A stretch of DNA of 64,000 bases. Origin: Carposina sasakii (taxonomy: Eukaryota > Arthropoda > Insecta > Lepidoptera > Carposinidae). How positions within the stretch are numbered: position 1 is the first letter of the stretch; every line of letters begins with the position of its first letter. Below the pieces are notes generated by a model. It searched no databases, was not told the origin of the DNA, and saw only the letters and a program-made list of their open reading frames with translations. Where the stretch lies: contig CP053162.1 in the NCBI GenBank assembly GCA_014607495.2, forward strand, positions 3,790,469 to 3,854,468, read 5' to 3'. Below, piece by piece: positions 1 through 12,053 of the stretch. The position numbers were made by a program, and so were the translations under genes.

Positions 1-154
1 TATTAATTTAGAAACTTTCGTTTTTAATTCGAGTATAATATTATTAATTTAATAATATTATTAATTATTAATAATATTATTTGGTCAGAGATTTTATTAG
101 TTATTGATGTGATTTTTAAGATACAATTTTTTTTATATTTATTTTAACGCCAAC

Positions 155-316
155 TTGTTGATAACATAGTCCAAAATATAAACTGCGGTCACCAACCCAC
201 CTGCCCAGCGTGGTGACTATGGGCAAATACCCCCAATGGCAGTCTTGTGGCATGCCCTGGGGGAGGCCTACGTCCAGCAGTGGACTGCAATAGGCTGATG
301 ATGATGATGATGATGA
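155..316 (+). mobile_element. SINE with LINE-derived (GAT)n tail, 5'-truncated
   Basis: This copy runs from the 'ATAACATAGTCC' block to a (GAT)n tail. Flanking direct repeats TAACGCCAAC (145-154 and 317-326) look like a target-site duplication from retroposition. The last coding-like bases before the tail read GEAYVQQWTAIG-stop, the usual C-terminus of a LINE ORF2, so the 3' end was probably borrowed from an RTE-like partner LINE (inference). It lacks the 5' block seen in the copy at 8692. Confidence 0.75.
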
Positions 317-2193
317 TAACGCCAACCTGAGTCGCAAGGAATAAGGAAAGAAGCGAAGAAATATTTCTTTTTTCTTGAATAATTAAATGTTTAAATGAAG
401 AATTAAAGTATATTTTGTAAGGTGAAAATAAATTCATCGATCCTTGTGGCTTAAAAATAGTAATCTAGTACTTTAAAGAAAACTAATAAAATTGCATCTC
501 TATTGTCACATTGCTATTGCAAAAGCAAGCCTGTGGTCTGCAGCTTTTAATAAGGACGTTTTTTTAAAGATATATCACTTGGAGATTGATGAACCATCGC
601 ATTTTTAATAGAAAGTCTCCAGGTCATAGGCCTGGAAGACCTAAGTAGCATCAACAATACTATATATACCGTTAACAAGGTTAATAAGTAGAGACGTTAC
701 GTTGAGTTGAGTTTGCAACGTAAAGCGCAATACACACTAAAGCTGACCTATGTCGGCAATTTTTTGTCGGCGGGCTAGTTTCATAAGACTACTAGCAACG
801 CACTCCATGCGCTGTATCTCTCCGTGTCGTCTAATATTATATTTATTTAGTTATAGTGTTTATTATTACTTTGCATCATATTGTATATATTATGTATTTT
901 TATATAATTTGTATGCTATTCTATCTATCTATCTATCTATTTCATATAGTACAGGCCGCCGTGTTATCGGGTAGGCGGCTTTGGTATGTTTCAAATTGGA
1001 GTACTAATTTTAAATAGGAAACTTTGTACCATGGTGATTAGGTACACAATAAAAACACCTAAATCCTATTTTGTCCTATAAAATAGTGTAGAATTGCGTA
1101 ACCTCACATATTATGTGGATTACATAAGTTAAGTAGATCACGATCACTACTATTAACCTACAACGGGTCGTAGTATTTTTATCAGAATAGTACATTGAAT
1201 CTCTGTAATTTTTCTCGGGCGTGACAGCTCCACGACATTTCTGCCTCCACGTAGAAGTCAAAGATGTTTGCTTGAGCAGTCTCTAGACTAGACAGCAACT
1301 TGACCTGGATACAAACTAATTAATACAACAATAGGAGTGGCCAACTAGGGTGAAGATAGGGGTGAACTTTCACACATTGATATATAGCTGTATACAAGAT
1401 GCTATCGGCCTTTGTAGTGTCTGTGGATTTTAAATTCCTCCGATTTTAAAATAGAATACACTGTGTACTTAGCTGAATAAAAATGATCTTTAAAAGGAAA
1501 TGTATTGTATACTAATGAACCGTGGAGCAAAAAAGGCGAAATTTTCGTAAAATTTTTTTTTTTTCCGGAATAAAAAGCTTTAGACTACTTGTGTACAAAA
1601 TTTAATTTGAATCAGTTTAGTATTTTTGGCATGAGGAGGTAACAAACAAACTTTCGAAGAAAATTGGTATGGGATTAAGCAGAGTAAAGTTTTGATTATG
1701 CCTTCTTTCTTAGCAAGTTCGTAGCTCGTAGCAGTGCTACGAATAGTCGCCAAGCGATGCCCTATACATGCCATAATTTGTGTTGTTGTAGTGCATTATT
1801 TTATACATACAAAAAATCGAATACATAATGATGGCAATAAAAATTCATTCGTAATTTAAAACCTTGGCAAATAGCATACTTGAATAAGCTTGTTGCTCGT
1901 ATATTCTATGTAGAACATTTAATACCTACATAGTATTAGGAGCTATACACTTTCATACTTGCAACTGAGCCACATTTCCTGTATGTGTCCCGACACCTGC
2001 CTTGCACAGCGACGACACTAACTTTGACAGCCTTCTACTCGTATGTATTGGTGTACTAGCAGCCGTCCACGATTTTGCCCGCGTACTAGATATCTCATTT
2101 TTTCCCTGTTACCGTTGGAGTTTCGGAAATGGCACATAACTTCAGCTTAGTTTCAGTTGTACATTGCAAGTCAGTCACTCAGAATTTAATATA

Positions 2194-2400
2194 CAGGTTG
2201 TAACAAAAGGGGTATGTTAAGTGAAATGCTATGAATAAAGACAATAGCCAAAGCTATAAAGGACTTTCCATAGATACTTGAAATTACATTTTAGGTTTCA
2301 AGATTTAGTTATACCTATATTTCTGAGTTATTTAGGCATTCTCCGTAATAGGTACCCAGAAAAATAATCATTTGTGATTTTGAGTCATAAATTTTAGCTC
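2194..2400 (+). repeat. Degraded copy of the CAGGGTGTAACA MITE
   Basis: It begins TA-CAGGTTGTAACAAAAGGGG and continues with a diverged version of the 'TATGTTAAGCGAAAAGCTATG' block found in the intact copies at 36210, 37376 and 60944. The matching right terminus is not evident, so this is a fragment. The right limit is approximate. Confidence 0.5.
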
Positions 2401-2550
2401 TATAATAAGCTAGTTTTAAAGCTTTCCCTCCTTTTACACCTAGTATATGGATGCGTCTAGTGGAAAATTGTGAGGAAAAAAATGTGCTATGTAAGTATAT
2501 CCTATTCGTACCTATTGTAGGTTGCGAAAAAAATTATAATTATTATATGT

Positions 2551-2789
2551 ATCATCATCAGCCTATTGCAGTCTACTGCTGGACGTAGGCCTCCCCCAGG
2601 GCACGTCACAAGACTGCCATGGGGGTATTTGCCCATAGTCACCACGCTGGGCAGGCGGGTTGGTGACCGCAGTTTGTATTTTGGACTATATTGTCAACAT
2701 GGGAGGCGCTGCTGCCCATCTCACAGAAACCGATACCCACGGGCAGACATGGGGTGGTACGAATTCTACTCTGCCGGTACCATGCGGCT
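2551..2789 (-). mobile_element. SINE with LINE-derived (GAT)n tail, near full length
   Basis: This is the reverse complement of the family at 155 and 8692. On the + strand it starts with the CATCATCA tail, then the reverse complement of the GEAYVQQW coding tail, then the SINE body through 'GGGCAGACATGGGGTGG' to the 5' block 'CTCTGCCGGTACCATGCGGC'. A 91-codon ORF across it is a by-product of the repeat and not a gene. Confidence 0.75.
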
Positions 2790-3661
2790 AACCACGTGTA
2801 TGTTTATTGTAAGTGAACTTGTTCTTATACTTAGTAAATAAAATTATTTGTACCTTAATGTAAATACATTTATTATATAGATTTTTTATTCAATATAAGC
2901 ATAATTTATTATTAATGTGGGAACATGGAAAAGCAAGGTACTTATAAATCTGACATCTAACAAGGAAACTCCCAAAGGAGAGCGGGCCGCAGCGCCTCGT
3001 TATATTAGCCTGTGATTTTGTTAATTAATTACAAATATTATTTATTATTAACCAGGGTGAATTAAGTTTTGTAAGCCCTCTTTATAGACAAGCTAAGGCT
3101 ATTTTGTATGTAAATATATTATAACGGCATACAGCCCAACCTACATATATTTATATACATAGGAATAAAAACAAACAAACACATAATTTAACCACGAAAT
3201 TGTACTTATTAATGCGGCAGCTAAAATTTAACAGTATTCGAGACGAAATGTCAAATTATTTCGAGATTGCTGTTATGTATATACGAATTTTGCAAGTAAT
3301 CAGTTAATATTGTAATTGCTATCACATTTCTTCAGCTAGGCAATACCGGTATCGGTACAGTAATCACGACATAAGGCCTCAGGTATTTCAACTTGCTTGT
3401 ACTTGCACATACCTATTATAGACTATAATATTTCTATAACCTTTCCAGTCCACTACCGGTCTGTGTATGTCCACGCAGGCGCTAGATAGACAATCTAGAT
3501 TAAAAATGTAACGCAATGTGAGATGCGACGCGACCTAGTTCCAGACGAGCATAGTAACTTTATGATTATTTATTGCTACTCAATAGCTGAGTGAGCTAAA
3601 TAAAGAAATTGTGTTGCACTAGTTTAAAAAAGCAGGTTTTGTTCTTTACTTTTAAAAGCAG

Positions 3662-3734
3662 TAGGGGAGAGTTGGATATTACCTAATTATGGACCCAAGT
3701 CCTTAGGGGCTCGGTAATATCCAACTCTCCCCTA
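3662..3734. repeat. Short perfect-stem hairpin MITE
   Basis: Two 22-base arms, starting TAGGGGAGAGTTGG at 3662-3683 and ending CCAACTCTCCCCTA at 3713-3734, are exact reverse complements around a 29-base loop. The ends fit a TA-flanked foldback element. No coding content. Confidence 0.75.
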
Positions 3735-3904
3735 TAAGGTACAATGTACATACACAAAACTGTTCGTTGCCTATGAGTAACAAACAACACGCAGCTTTTG
3801 AGGACTGTACTCGTATGTGCTCACTAAAAAAGAATTTCTTCAAGTTCGGGAACGAGATAAACGGGAATACTAAAATTTACGCGGACAAAGTTAGTTTATG
3901 ATAT

Positions 3905-4093
3905 CCCAACTCAAAACGTCAACGTCAAAGATACTGAACCGATTTGAATGAAATTTGGTTTGGTATGTAGGTTGAGCCTTAGAATGGACATGCTACTTTA
4001 TATCCCGAAAAAATATTTTTACTTAGAATTTTGTAATTTTGTTTATTCTGCTGTATACGAGGGAGAAGTCGCGGACATTCATTAGTAGGAAAT
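3905..4093 (+). repeat. Helitron-like or other non-autonomous repeat, diverged
   Basis: It has the run of blocks seen at 10140 and 24076: 'ACTGAACCGATTTGAATG', 'GACATGCTACTTTATATCCCG', then 'GAAGTCGCGGACATTCATTAGT'. The 3' end in a GC-rich stem followed by a CTAGT-like motif resembles lepidopteran non-autonomous Helitrons. The class is inferred and the limits are approximate. Confidence 0.35.
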
Positions 4094-5435
4094 ATATCAA
4101 TAAAAAATATTATAATTACGTAACCGGTCGACATGATCAATCACTGCTGGGCAGAAAAAGACGCGGCTCGGTTACAATTTTGTGTTCTTCCATTCTAGGT
4201 AGCATAAAGTTGTCCAGTCTGTGACCACACTCACGGAATAAAATAATAAATTGGCAGAGACAAAAAACATCATCCATCACAGAAGCGACTGCAGACAACA
4301 GCGACTGGCTTTTGTTCAGATTAGTTAGTTCAAACCGGGTCCCATTGCCCCTAGCTGTCAGTTACCTCTTTTGACAGTTGCTGTTTTAAGTTGGCGCTCT
4401 TCCAAATGCCATAGATAAAGTGGGTACTGCAGTAAATCATTCTATAAAATGCCACAAAATACAGCATTTGCGTATCTGTCCATTTGTCTGTCTACAGTAA
4501 AACCACCAAGTTTTTGTTATTAGCTTGTTGTGGGATTTATTTTAATATTTATTGTCTATGTATCATACCTCTGGGCAGATTTTTCAATAAGCAAATATGT
4601 GTATGTCTTGAATGATTATGTCTTATCTGTTTAAAAGCTAGGCAGGCTAGCTATATCATAGTTTTAGTATGTCAGCATCAAAATATCTCAATATATTTTT
4701 TATCTATTGCATAATAATACTTGAGCCAGCTTAAGCCCGTGGGAAAAAAAAGAACGGCAGTAGCCAGTCGCTGCTAGATCAGTTATTTTAAATTTTATTG
4801 CCACCTGATATTATTATACATACAGGTTTGTATAGGTAAATGACATATCCAGGTAAATGATCATACTGTCACTGCCATTAATATAACCTGTGGTTGCAGC
4901 TTAGCTCGTCGACAAATGGTCGGCTGGACACTTTCACCCCGTCTGCCAAACTGCCAATATTTTGTACAATTTGTCATGTTTTTAAAAGCTGAAGGTTGGC
5001 TAAAAAACTCGTGCCTTTTTTCGAAATAATTATGTCAAAAAAGAATGTGTATTATTGAAATTGTATTAAAATACATACGACATTTTGTACTTTGTGTACA
5101 TTTATAACGTTAAATAAAATAATACAAACATTTATACTGTTTTGGGTGATAAAGATATAAAAGAACAGCTAGATAAAACTGTCCTGAACGAAAGAGTTAC
5201 ATTAAAATCATGATAGTGCGCTTTCCATTTTGTTACTCTGATCTCTTAACGCAGGATTGTTTCTATCGTGGAAGTGAGATGTCACTCTTCACTGCTTGTA
5301 GTGTCATCTTACACACAATAAGTATATGGTAGCCATGTTTATATGTAACGTCGATTCGTGTTGAACTTCGCTGTCGTGATATATCCTAGTTGACAAATTA
5401 ACATTTCATTTGATCCATATTCACCAATCCACCCC

Positions 5436-5562
5436 GCGGTCACCAACCCGCCTGCCCAGCGTGGTGACTATGGGCAAATACCCCCTATGGCAGACTTGTG
5501 GCATGCCCTGGGGGAGGCCTACGTCCAGCAGTGGACTGCAATAGGCTGATGATGACGATGAT
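5436..5562 (+). mobile_element. SINE with LINE-derived (GAT)n tail, 5'-truncated
   Basis: It carries the 'GCGGTCACCAACCCGCCTGC' to GEAYVQQWTAIG-stop to (GAT)n segment, almost identical to the copy at 155. The 5' part of the family is missing. A 94-codon minus-strand ORF covering it is a shadow. Confidence 0.75.
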
Positions 5563-5566
5563 GATA

Positions 5567-5640
5567 TCCACCAATAGCGGTTAGACTTGATCATCTCATT
5601 TATCGAACGCGAAAAATGAAAGCTTCCTATTGGTGGAATA
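5567..5640. repeat. Small inverted repeat, CCACCAATAG ends
   Basis: CCACCAATAG on the left and CTATTGGTGG on the right form short inverted arms directly downstream of the SINE tail. It could be a tiny MITE or chance; no target duplication was identified. Confidence 0.3.
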
Positions 5641-5645
5641 TATAA

Positions 5646-6820
5646 TGTTAGTTCGTTTAAGTCGCAAACCCCAAGAGAACTTTTGTCCAATAAATAGCGT
5701 GTCAATTTCGTTTATTAATAACATTTTGCTATCGACAGACTGTAATTAATATTGAAACAAAAACTGTCGCCGAAAATATATTATTCTGAAAACCTGTTAA
5801 AAGCCAAATATCAAACAAAAACTACTAAAAACTCCCATATTAATTAGAGTTGATAGAAGAGTTCTAAATATCTATTGCATTGTTATTTATTATAAGCAGA
5901 CAGAGATAGAGCAAAAACATATATATAATCAAATCAAACCTACTGTATTGGAAGCATTATAAAGTCACAAATTATGTAGTAAATAAACCTGCCTTTAGTT
6001 ATGTAAAGGATGATTTTTCCAATGACAAGATAGTCTATCTGAAGAATAGTTACTTGATCAACATAGAGACAACATCAACTTTATCCTTTAGATAGGCTAT
6101 CTGACCATTAGCTATCGGCCCTTATAGTTTAAAAATAGAGCCTCTTATATCTTCTTATCAAGAAGGTACTATTTGATGAGGACCAATCCACCTAACCTAG
6201 TCATTAAAGAAGAATTTGAAGCGAAGTTACACTTCTTATAAAATATTCTGAACAGTTACATGAAAATGAAGATTAATCTATGTATTTTATGGTTTTACAC
6301 AAATACGTGATACTAATAGTTTTCCTATATTATTAATATAATATCTCTGTATATCTAAATGTATCTTATACTCAATAGGAGACAAAATTGTGTATCATAT
6401 ATATATGTTACAGTTCTAAAATAAAGGTTACTATTCTAAAGTGTATTATTGACGCTCAGTTAGATAACACAAAAAAAAAAACTAAAAATGGCGTCATATT
6501 AGCGTAAGGGTTAGTTCTCATCTATTCGAAGCCGCCTCTAAACACATATCACAACAACTTACACTCTTTTTTAGCTGTCACTCGGTCTGAAATCATAAAA
6601 TTTACCATTAATTCTGGTTTACCGGCTTTATTGCCCATGAACACTGCCATGAACAGTTATTTTATGACACAACTGTGTCATCACCGAGGATATTACTGCG
6701 GCCTACAAAGTTTCCATTAGCATATTGGTATATTTCGATGCTACTCGTAAAGTTGTAAGTACCTACTGGGCGATAGATAAATAATGTATATCGACTTTTG
6801 GGGGGTGACAGTTGGTTTAT
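5646..6820. other. No gene recognised
   Basis: No coding signal was seen outside the MITE at 6004-6126. Confidence 0.5.
6004..6126. repeat. Foldback MITE (CAGATAGCCTATCTG family)
   Basis: The left arm is AAGGATGATTTTTCCAATG and the right arm, reverse complemented, is AAGGGCCGATAGCTAATGG. Both are followed by a GATAGnCTATCT motif and a GTTGATGTTGTC-like core. A related foldback lies at 22165-22310 and a single-ended relative at 16210. Confidence 0.6.
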
Positions 6821-6821
6821 C

Positions 6822-6956
6822 TTCCTCTCTGCCTTTCGGCCAGATGGACCAATGACTTAAAGAGGGCGGCTGATAGTGACTTGATGGCAAAAACGGGACA
6901 TCGAACTTTGTGGCGTGCTTTGGAGGAAGCTTACGTCCAGCAGTAGACTGCAATAA
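6822..6956 (+). pseudogene. LINE ORF2 C-terminal fragment, degenerate
   Basis: A plus-strand frame reads RWTNDLKRAADSDLMAK, then TLWRALEEAYVQQ, then a TAG where the family has Trp, then a final stop. This matches the usual C-terminus of lepidopteran RTE-like LINE ORF2 (known family pattern; the clade is inferred). It shows where the SINE tail at 155, 2551, 5436 and 8692 came from. No long (GAT)n tail follows. The minus-strand 70-codon ORF over it is a shadow. Confidence 0.6.
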
Positions 6957-8691
6957 GCTGAGAACGAAGAAGGCATTATCTCAGTCAGGCACTATCTAAA
7001 ATAGTAGTTTAAAATCTTGTTTGCTATGGTTTTCTAGGATAACGGTGAGGAGAACGCTGTCTACCTAATCAAATTGGCCCGTTTTCCTAGAGAGCTGTAA
7101 TTCACACCGTTGTTTACATAGTTCAAGTGACGTAATACACCGCTGCATATATAGCCGCCAAATAATGGCACCGCTTTCTTAGGAAACCATAGCTCGAAGT
7201 TTTCATCGGACGTCAGGCGGCGCGCGGCGATGGGGCATTTATTCGGACGTTGGCGCCGAAATGGCGCGTCATCATACGAGTAATCACGTCCTAACCAACC
7301 GTGAGTCCAGCTCGACGCCCGACAGAGATAAAGCCGTGGATACTTGATGGAAATTAATCGACACTCTTTTTCAAAGATTGATATGCAATATTTGATGCCC
7401 GGTAGTAACCTTAGAAGTCGTCCTATTGGCAGGAAACCACATGAACCGGAAATCATGCAAGTATTATAATAATTAAAGATATGAAGTTTTCCATACTTTC
7501 TTTGTAGTTTGAAATCGTAAAACTTTTTTAACTTACCTGATTTTTGAACCGGTGAAAAGTAGAGACATGAAACAAAAAAAAATACAGATTAGATTAAAAA
7601 ATATATCGGTAAGTACTTTTACTACCAAAGTTTTCAAGTAATTGTAAACATAATTTCTAATTGATATTATCATCATGGATAACAAGTACACATAATATCC
7701 AAAGGATAGGAAAGGATGAAATTAATTATAACTGCCGAATATATAGGTATTACCCTGTGCCTCGAAATAAATAACTTCACATAGTTCGGCCTCTTTTGTA
7801 TCGAAACTTTTGTTCGTGGTTGTCATACAAGAAATAATATGATTAGAAGTGGAAGTGGAAGTTAATGCCAAAATAGATAATCTATAAGTTGTTTGTATTA
7901 CATTTATGTTACTATCATAATCTTCATAATTGCTTGTTCTGCGGAAAATAGGTACCAAGGTCATTGATCGAAGAGAGCACTATTTCTAAGCTATCTAAGT
8001 AATATCTAAATAAAGTTTCAAGTAGTTGTTACATTTAGTTGTTGTTGTGTTGTTTAGTTGTTATTGTATTGTTGTTGTATAAGTTGTTGTTAAAGTTTGT
8101 TATTGATGTGACAGATGAATTCAACGACTAACGAATAGAAGCAAGAGATTTTCCAGCTTTGTAATATAAACTGGAATCACTCAGGAGCTTCACTCACTAC
8201 ATTTAAACCTTCTCTTAACCCACTCAAATACGCACATAATTTTTATGGATCTCTACAACTTAAAAACTGTGTCAAATTTGACATTCATCCGTAAGCTCAA
8301 CTTTATTAAAAGTCTCACTTTAAAAAACCTTTTTTAAAATAAGCTTTTATTATTTGTCAATAAAATTAACTGATCGAATCAAACGAGCCCAAACTCGAAG
8401 GGGTTGCGTCGTTTAATTACGGAGTTCCTATTTCCACCTTCCAATTCCATCATCAGATCAGCTCTATGTCATAATAATATTACATTGTCATCCGATTTAT
8501 ACATGCATGCGGCATTTCAACTCAATCGGAAAACGGGAAGTGGATCAAATTTAACTTGCAAGATTTGATTACAGACAACGGGACAGGTGAAACTAAATAA
8601 AAGCTTATAAAAAGAGATTCATACTCGTACACCATACTAAGCTTTCGCTACTAATTTAACCTATAGATATTAAATAACCTAGCCGCGTGGT
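6957..8691. other. No recognised gene; contains a GC-richer ORF
   Basis: Apart from the open frame at 7061-7456 (listed separately), nothing coding was seen. A degenerate (TTG)n-rich tract lies at about 8037-8100. Confidence 0.45.
7061..7456 (-). other. Unrecognised 131-codon open frame in GC-rich island
   Basis: This is the longest open frame in the first 20 kb that is not explained by a repeat. The centre (about 7200-7340) is unusually GC-rich, with GGCGCGCGGCG and GGCGCCGAAATGGCGCG. The predicted peptide has no motif I recognise and no clear splice sites in the right places. It could be an old coding fragment, a non-coding exon or promoter region, or chance opening in a CpG-rich patch. 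I assign no function. Confidence 0.2.
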
Positions 8692-8917
8692 GCCGGCAGA
8701 GTAGAATTAGTAACACCCCATGTCTGCCCGTGGGTATCGTACGAGGCGATTAAGGGTTTCCGGGAGGATAACATAGTCCGAAATACAAACTGCGGTCACC
8801 AACCCGCCTGCCCAGCGTAGTGACTGGGCAAATACCATGGCAGTCTTGTGTCGTGCCCTGGGGGAGGCCTACGTTCATCAGTGGACTGCAACAGGCTGAT
8901 GACGATGATGATGATGA
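8692..8917 (+). mobile_element. SINE with LINE-derived (GAT)n tail, full length
   Basis: This is the most complete copy. The 5' block is GCCGCGTGGTGCCGGCAGAG, the body runs through 'CCCATGTCTGCCCGTGGG' and 'GCGGTCACCAACCCGCC', and it ends in the LINE-like tail and (GAT)n. Flanks ATTAAATAAC (8680) and ATTATATAAC (8918) are a 9/10 match and could be an aged target-site duplication. Confidence 0.75.
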
Positions 8918-8927
8918 TATTATATAA

Positions 8928-10139
8928 CAAGATATAGATAACTCTTATGATACCTCAAAAATGTATTCATAACCTCCGCATGACGACCTCATCTTCAGTT
9001 ACCTCTACACATTGGGCTCGATAGGTTGAAATTTGATCGTTATGTTTTTGCGCGGCAGTTGTCGCGCCGGGCTGGCGCCTCACCCCCACAGCCTCCCTAC
9101 TTGGTGCAAGGCATAAGGGATGAACGCCCTTAGGTTTTAAACTAGTCATGCTTTACACTCGGAAAAGTATTATCTTTTATGTGGACACTCTGATTTATCT
9201 CGAAATGTTTTTGGCAAACCAGCTTATTGGCACGCAGTGGGCTGTTCTGTCTGATTTCTTGTTTAGCCCGTTATGTTCCATCTATTTAGTTATGCTAGTG
9301 CGATAATATACACCGATGGTCACTAAATAATCGATTCTGATTTTTTTACCGAGTTACTAAGCAATGGTTACGATTTCGACTGTACTGTGTTTCATTTTTT
9401 ATGTTTATTACCACATTACTTGGGGAGGTACTTCGTTAGTTATAAATTGATTTTGATGTTTCTTACTTTGTATGGTACATAAAAACTGAAATAGACTTAC
9501 AACCAATCACAACACTACGATTTTCGATTGAAAAAAAAATATTTTTATCAATAAGTAGGTAAGTATTTAAGCAGCTTGAAAGTAAAATATTTCCGTTTTA
9601 GTTTATAGTCTGTACCAAACCGGTCTCGTTTGTAAAGAGGGTGTCTACATCCTCCGCACAAATATCCCGTCTCTATGTAAATCATCCCTCATTCGCGGGT
9701 GGAAGTGACAAAATGTACCCTTCAGGTAATAACGACAATAATAATTCACAATTAGGCAATTGAATATATTTATCAAAAAGTGCATATGTAAAGAAAATAC
9801 AAAATTAATTACATACTGGATTATTTTAAGTTTGGCACAGAACGGTTAAGATGCAATTACGCGTTTTTTAGAACACTATCGTTCTCGTTATCGAACAATA
9901 TGAAAATGGCAACAAAACACCACCGTATCTTCTATCTCCATCTTAGGCAAGTAGTTAAGCCAAAAAACAAGTTGAAGTATTTTAACTAATAGTAAAAGCC
10001 TAACTACTAAGCAAACCACCACTATAATAAAAATGTAACGGATCGCTGTCTGTACCTGCATATAACTGAAAACTGATATATAACATTATAATAAAAATGA
10101 AATCGCTGTCTGTAAATATACGAGAAAAAATATAGAATA
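8928..10139. other. No gene recognised
   Basis: A 60-codon minus-strand ORF at 8967-9149 lies in a GC-richer patch but has no recognisable domain or splice sites. Nothing else was seen. Confidence 0.45.
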
Positions 10140-10396
10140 CCTTTATTAACGCAATAGTACCCAAAACAATGATTTTTGGAATTTTTGTCTGTTTGTCGGT
10201 TTGTCTGTGCATTTGTGCACGCTAATCTCAGAAACGGCTGAACCGATTTCGATGCAGTTTTAAGAAATATATTGTGACAGGTCCCACTTAACATATAGGC
10301 TACTTTTTATCCCGGGAAAATATTTTTATCGCGGATAATTTCGACATTTTGTTTTTTCTGTAGTCCACGCGGACGGAGTCGCGGGCGTCCACTAGT
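10140..10396 (+). repeat. Helitron-like or other non-autonomous repeat
   Basis: Ordered blocks seen: 'CGGCTGAACCGATTTCGATG', 'ATAGGCTACTTTTTATCCCG', 'CACGCGGACGGAGTCGCGGG', ending CGTCCACTAGT. The GC-rich 3' stem followed by CTAGT is like non-autonomous lepidopteran Helitrons, but no 5' terminus was proved. Related pieces lie at 3905, 23200 and 24076, and in reverse at 33666. Confidence 0.4.
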
Positions 10397-11026
10397 CTCT
10401 CAATATAAATGTTACCGGTACAATAACTAACAAAAACTCCTGGAAGTTAGAAGAAGTATATTTTTATTTTTCACGAAAGATTTTATTATTTCAGAATTCA
10501 GACTGAGATAGCACTGAATTCAGTTCCGGTATCACGTAAAATTCATTATCTTATCAAATTCACGTTCGCCGGTGGTTCGAACTCCGTAGCACGTAGTTGC
10601 TACGGCGTAGTCGATATGCGGACTGCTACGAACAGGCTAAGAAAAAATAGGTTTTGTACATTTATTTTATCGGAATATTTCTGAAAGGATTTTTTCCTGA
10701 GTTACATTTGAAATAAATAGTATTCTATTTTTTTGTGTGTACATTAAAAAATAAGAATAAATATGGGTTTATGACTTCCATATAGTTTTTCTATAACCAT
10801 AATCTTTGTTGCTTTGTAATTTTTAAATATTGTTTATGGTAGTATTTCACGATAACCTTCAAAAAACTGAAAACCATAGTATAGCAAATTATAGGAGTAT
10901 ATAGCAATAGACCGCCAGTACAGCTTCGTTCTGTTGTTTCCAGCGTAAGCAAAATGTTCTTGCTTTTCTACTGCCTGACAGTGACATGCCCATAAGGTTA
11001 CCTCTTCATACTTGTGCCTACGGATC

Positions 11027-11205
11027 ATATCGCACCTTCGGTAGAACAAGAGCACATTTGTCCATACATACATATAATCACGCCTTTACCCCTTACGCCT
11101 TTGTTCAAAATTGCAAAAACACCTTCGGCAGAGCGGGGGCACAATAATTGACAATTATTGTAAAAAAAAAGCAATTGTGCCCTTGTTCAACCGAAGGTGC
11201 GATAT
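11027..11205. repeat. MITE with about 34-bp imperfect inverted repeats
   Basis: The left end ATATCGCACCTTCGGTAGAA is mirrored by the right end, whose reverse complement is ATATCGCACCTTCGGTTGAA followed by CAAGGGCACAATTGC. Inside lies a stretch 'ATAATCACGCCTTTACCCC' (about 11075-11095), the reverse complement of the 3' end of the GKEA LINE family seen intact at 20642-21076, so the element may contain a nested LINE or SINE tail. Confidence 0.6.
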
Positions 11206-11691
11206 AGCGTAAAGCGCGCTCTATACCTTATGTATAGTCTGTGGGACTGACCAATAAGTAAAAATCATGGTTCACTTAAGTTGCTTTGAAAATAGAAATA
11301 ACGCAAAAGTCAACATTATAAAACAAGAAGTAAAATTCCTTCCTTCCACTAGATTCTATATACTATAAAATGGGACGGTTGAACAAGTTGTGAGTAGTGT
11401 ATAGTGGAGTGGAAGCACGATAAAACCTGGACGAGACTGGTGCTATGTAGGTCATGTTTGTACGAGTCGATCCTTTATTCCCACACGGTAACGGCAAGTC
11501 AACGCTCAATACCATCTCATGATCGAGGAATAGAATTGAGTGCCCGGCGCGAACTTTTTGACGTGACGTAAGGAAAGGTAAAGTAATGTAACGTAACGTA
11601 GTGTACTTACAGGTTACGGCCAATATCAATACCCGATCTCAAGAAAATTTTCGTATATTTCAGATTTAATGTTCAATGAAATCTATACATA

Positions 11692-12053
11692 CAGAATGAT
11701 TTTTGGTCGTCAACGTTCCCGAAAACTACGGAATCTCCTCGTCATCACGATGTTTTTTCTCCATGGAAGCATACCTGGGAAGTGTCTGGTTTCTAAAATA
11801 TTAGGGTCCAAATTTGAGTAAATAGACGGCGTTTTTCTGCATAAATGCACATTGACGCGTGTAGCAAGATTTTTTCACGAGAAATAATAAATATCTGTCT
11901 ATGAAAAAAATAGCATAAACACTGGACACTATAAATTTTGCCCGATCAAGAAATATTTTGTTTAAAAAAAAATTACATCGTTTCCCACTAACCGATTCAA
12001 AAATGTAACGAACTCCGATCGATTTCAATTATAGTTGGTCATGGTATACTCTG
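11692..12053 (+). repeat. TA-flanked MITE, GTCGTCAACGTTCCC family (diverged)
   Basis: It starts TA-CAGAATGATTTTTGGTCG and carries the family core 'GTCGTCAACGTTCCCGAAAA' and 'CTCCATGGAAGCATACCTGG'. It ends ACTCTG-TA. It is colinear with 19787-20167 and with inverted copies at 25232-25601 and 61208-61552. TA target duplications suggest Tc1/mariner-type mobilisation (inference). Confidence 0.65.

Larger units (their letters stand above)
317..5429. other. No gene recognised; repeats only
   Basis: Apart from the repeats listed separately inside it, this AT-rich stretch shows no ORF with recognisable protein similarity and no convincing exon with splice sites. A (CTAT)n microsatellite lies at 921-940. 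Short ORFs here have no domain signature. Confidence 0.5.

Noticed and set aside
8967..9149. 60-codon minus-strand ORF in a GC-richer patch
   Set aside because: No domain, splice signals or homology I could recognise.
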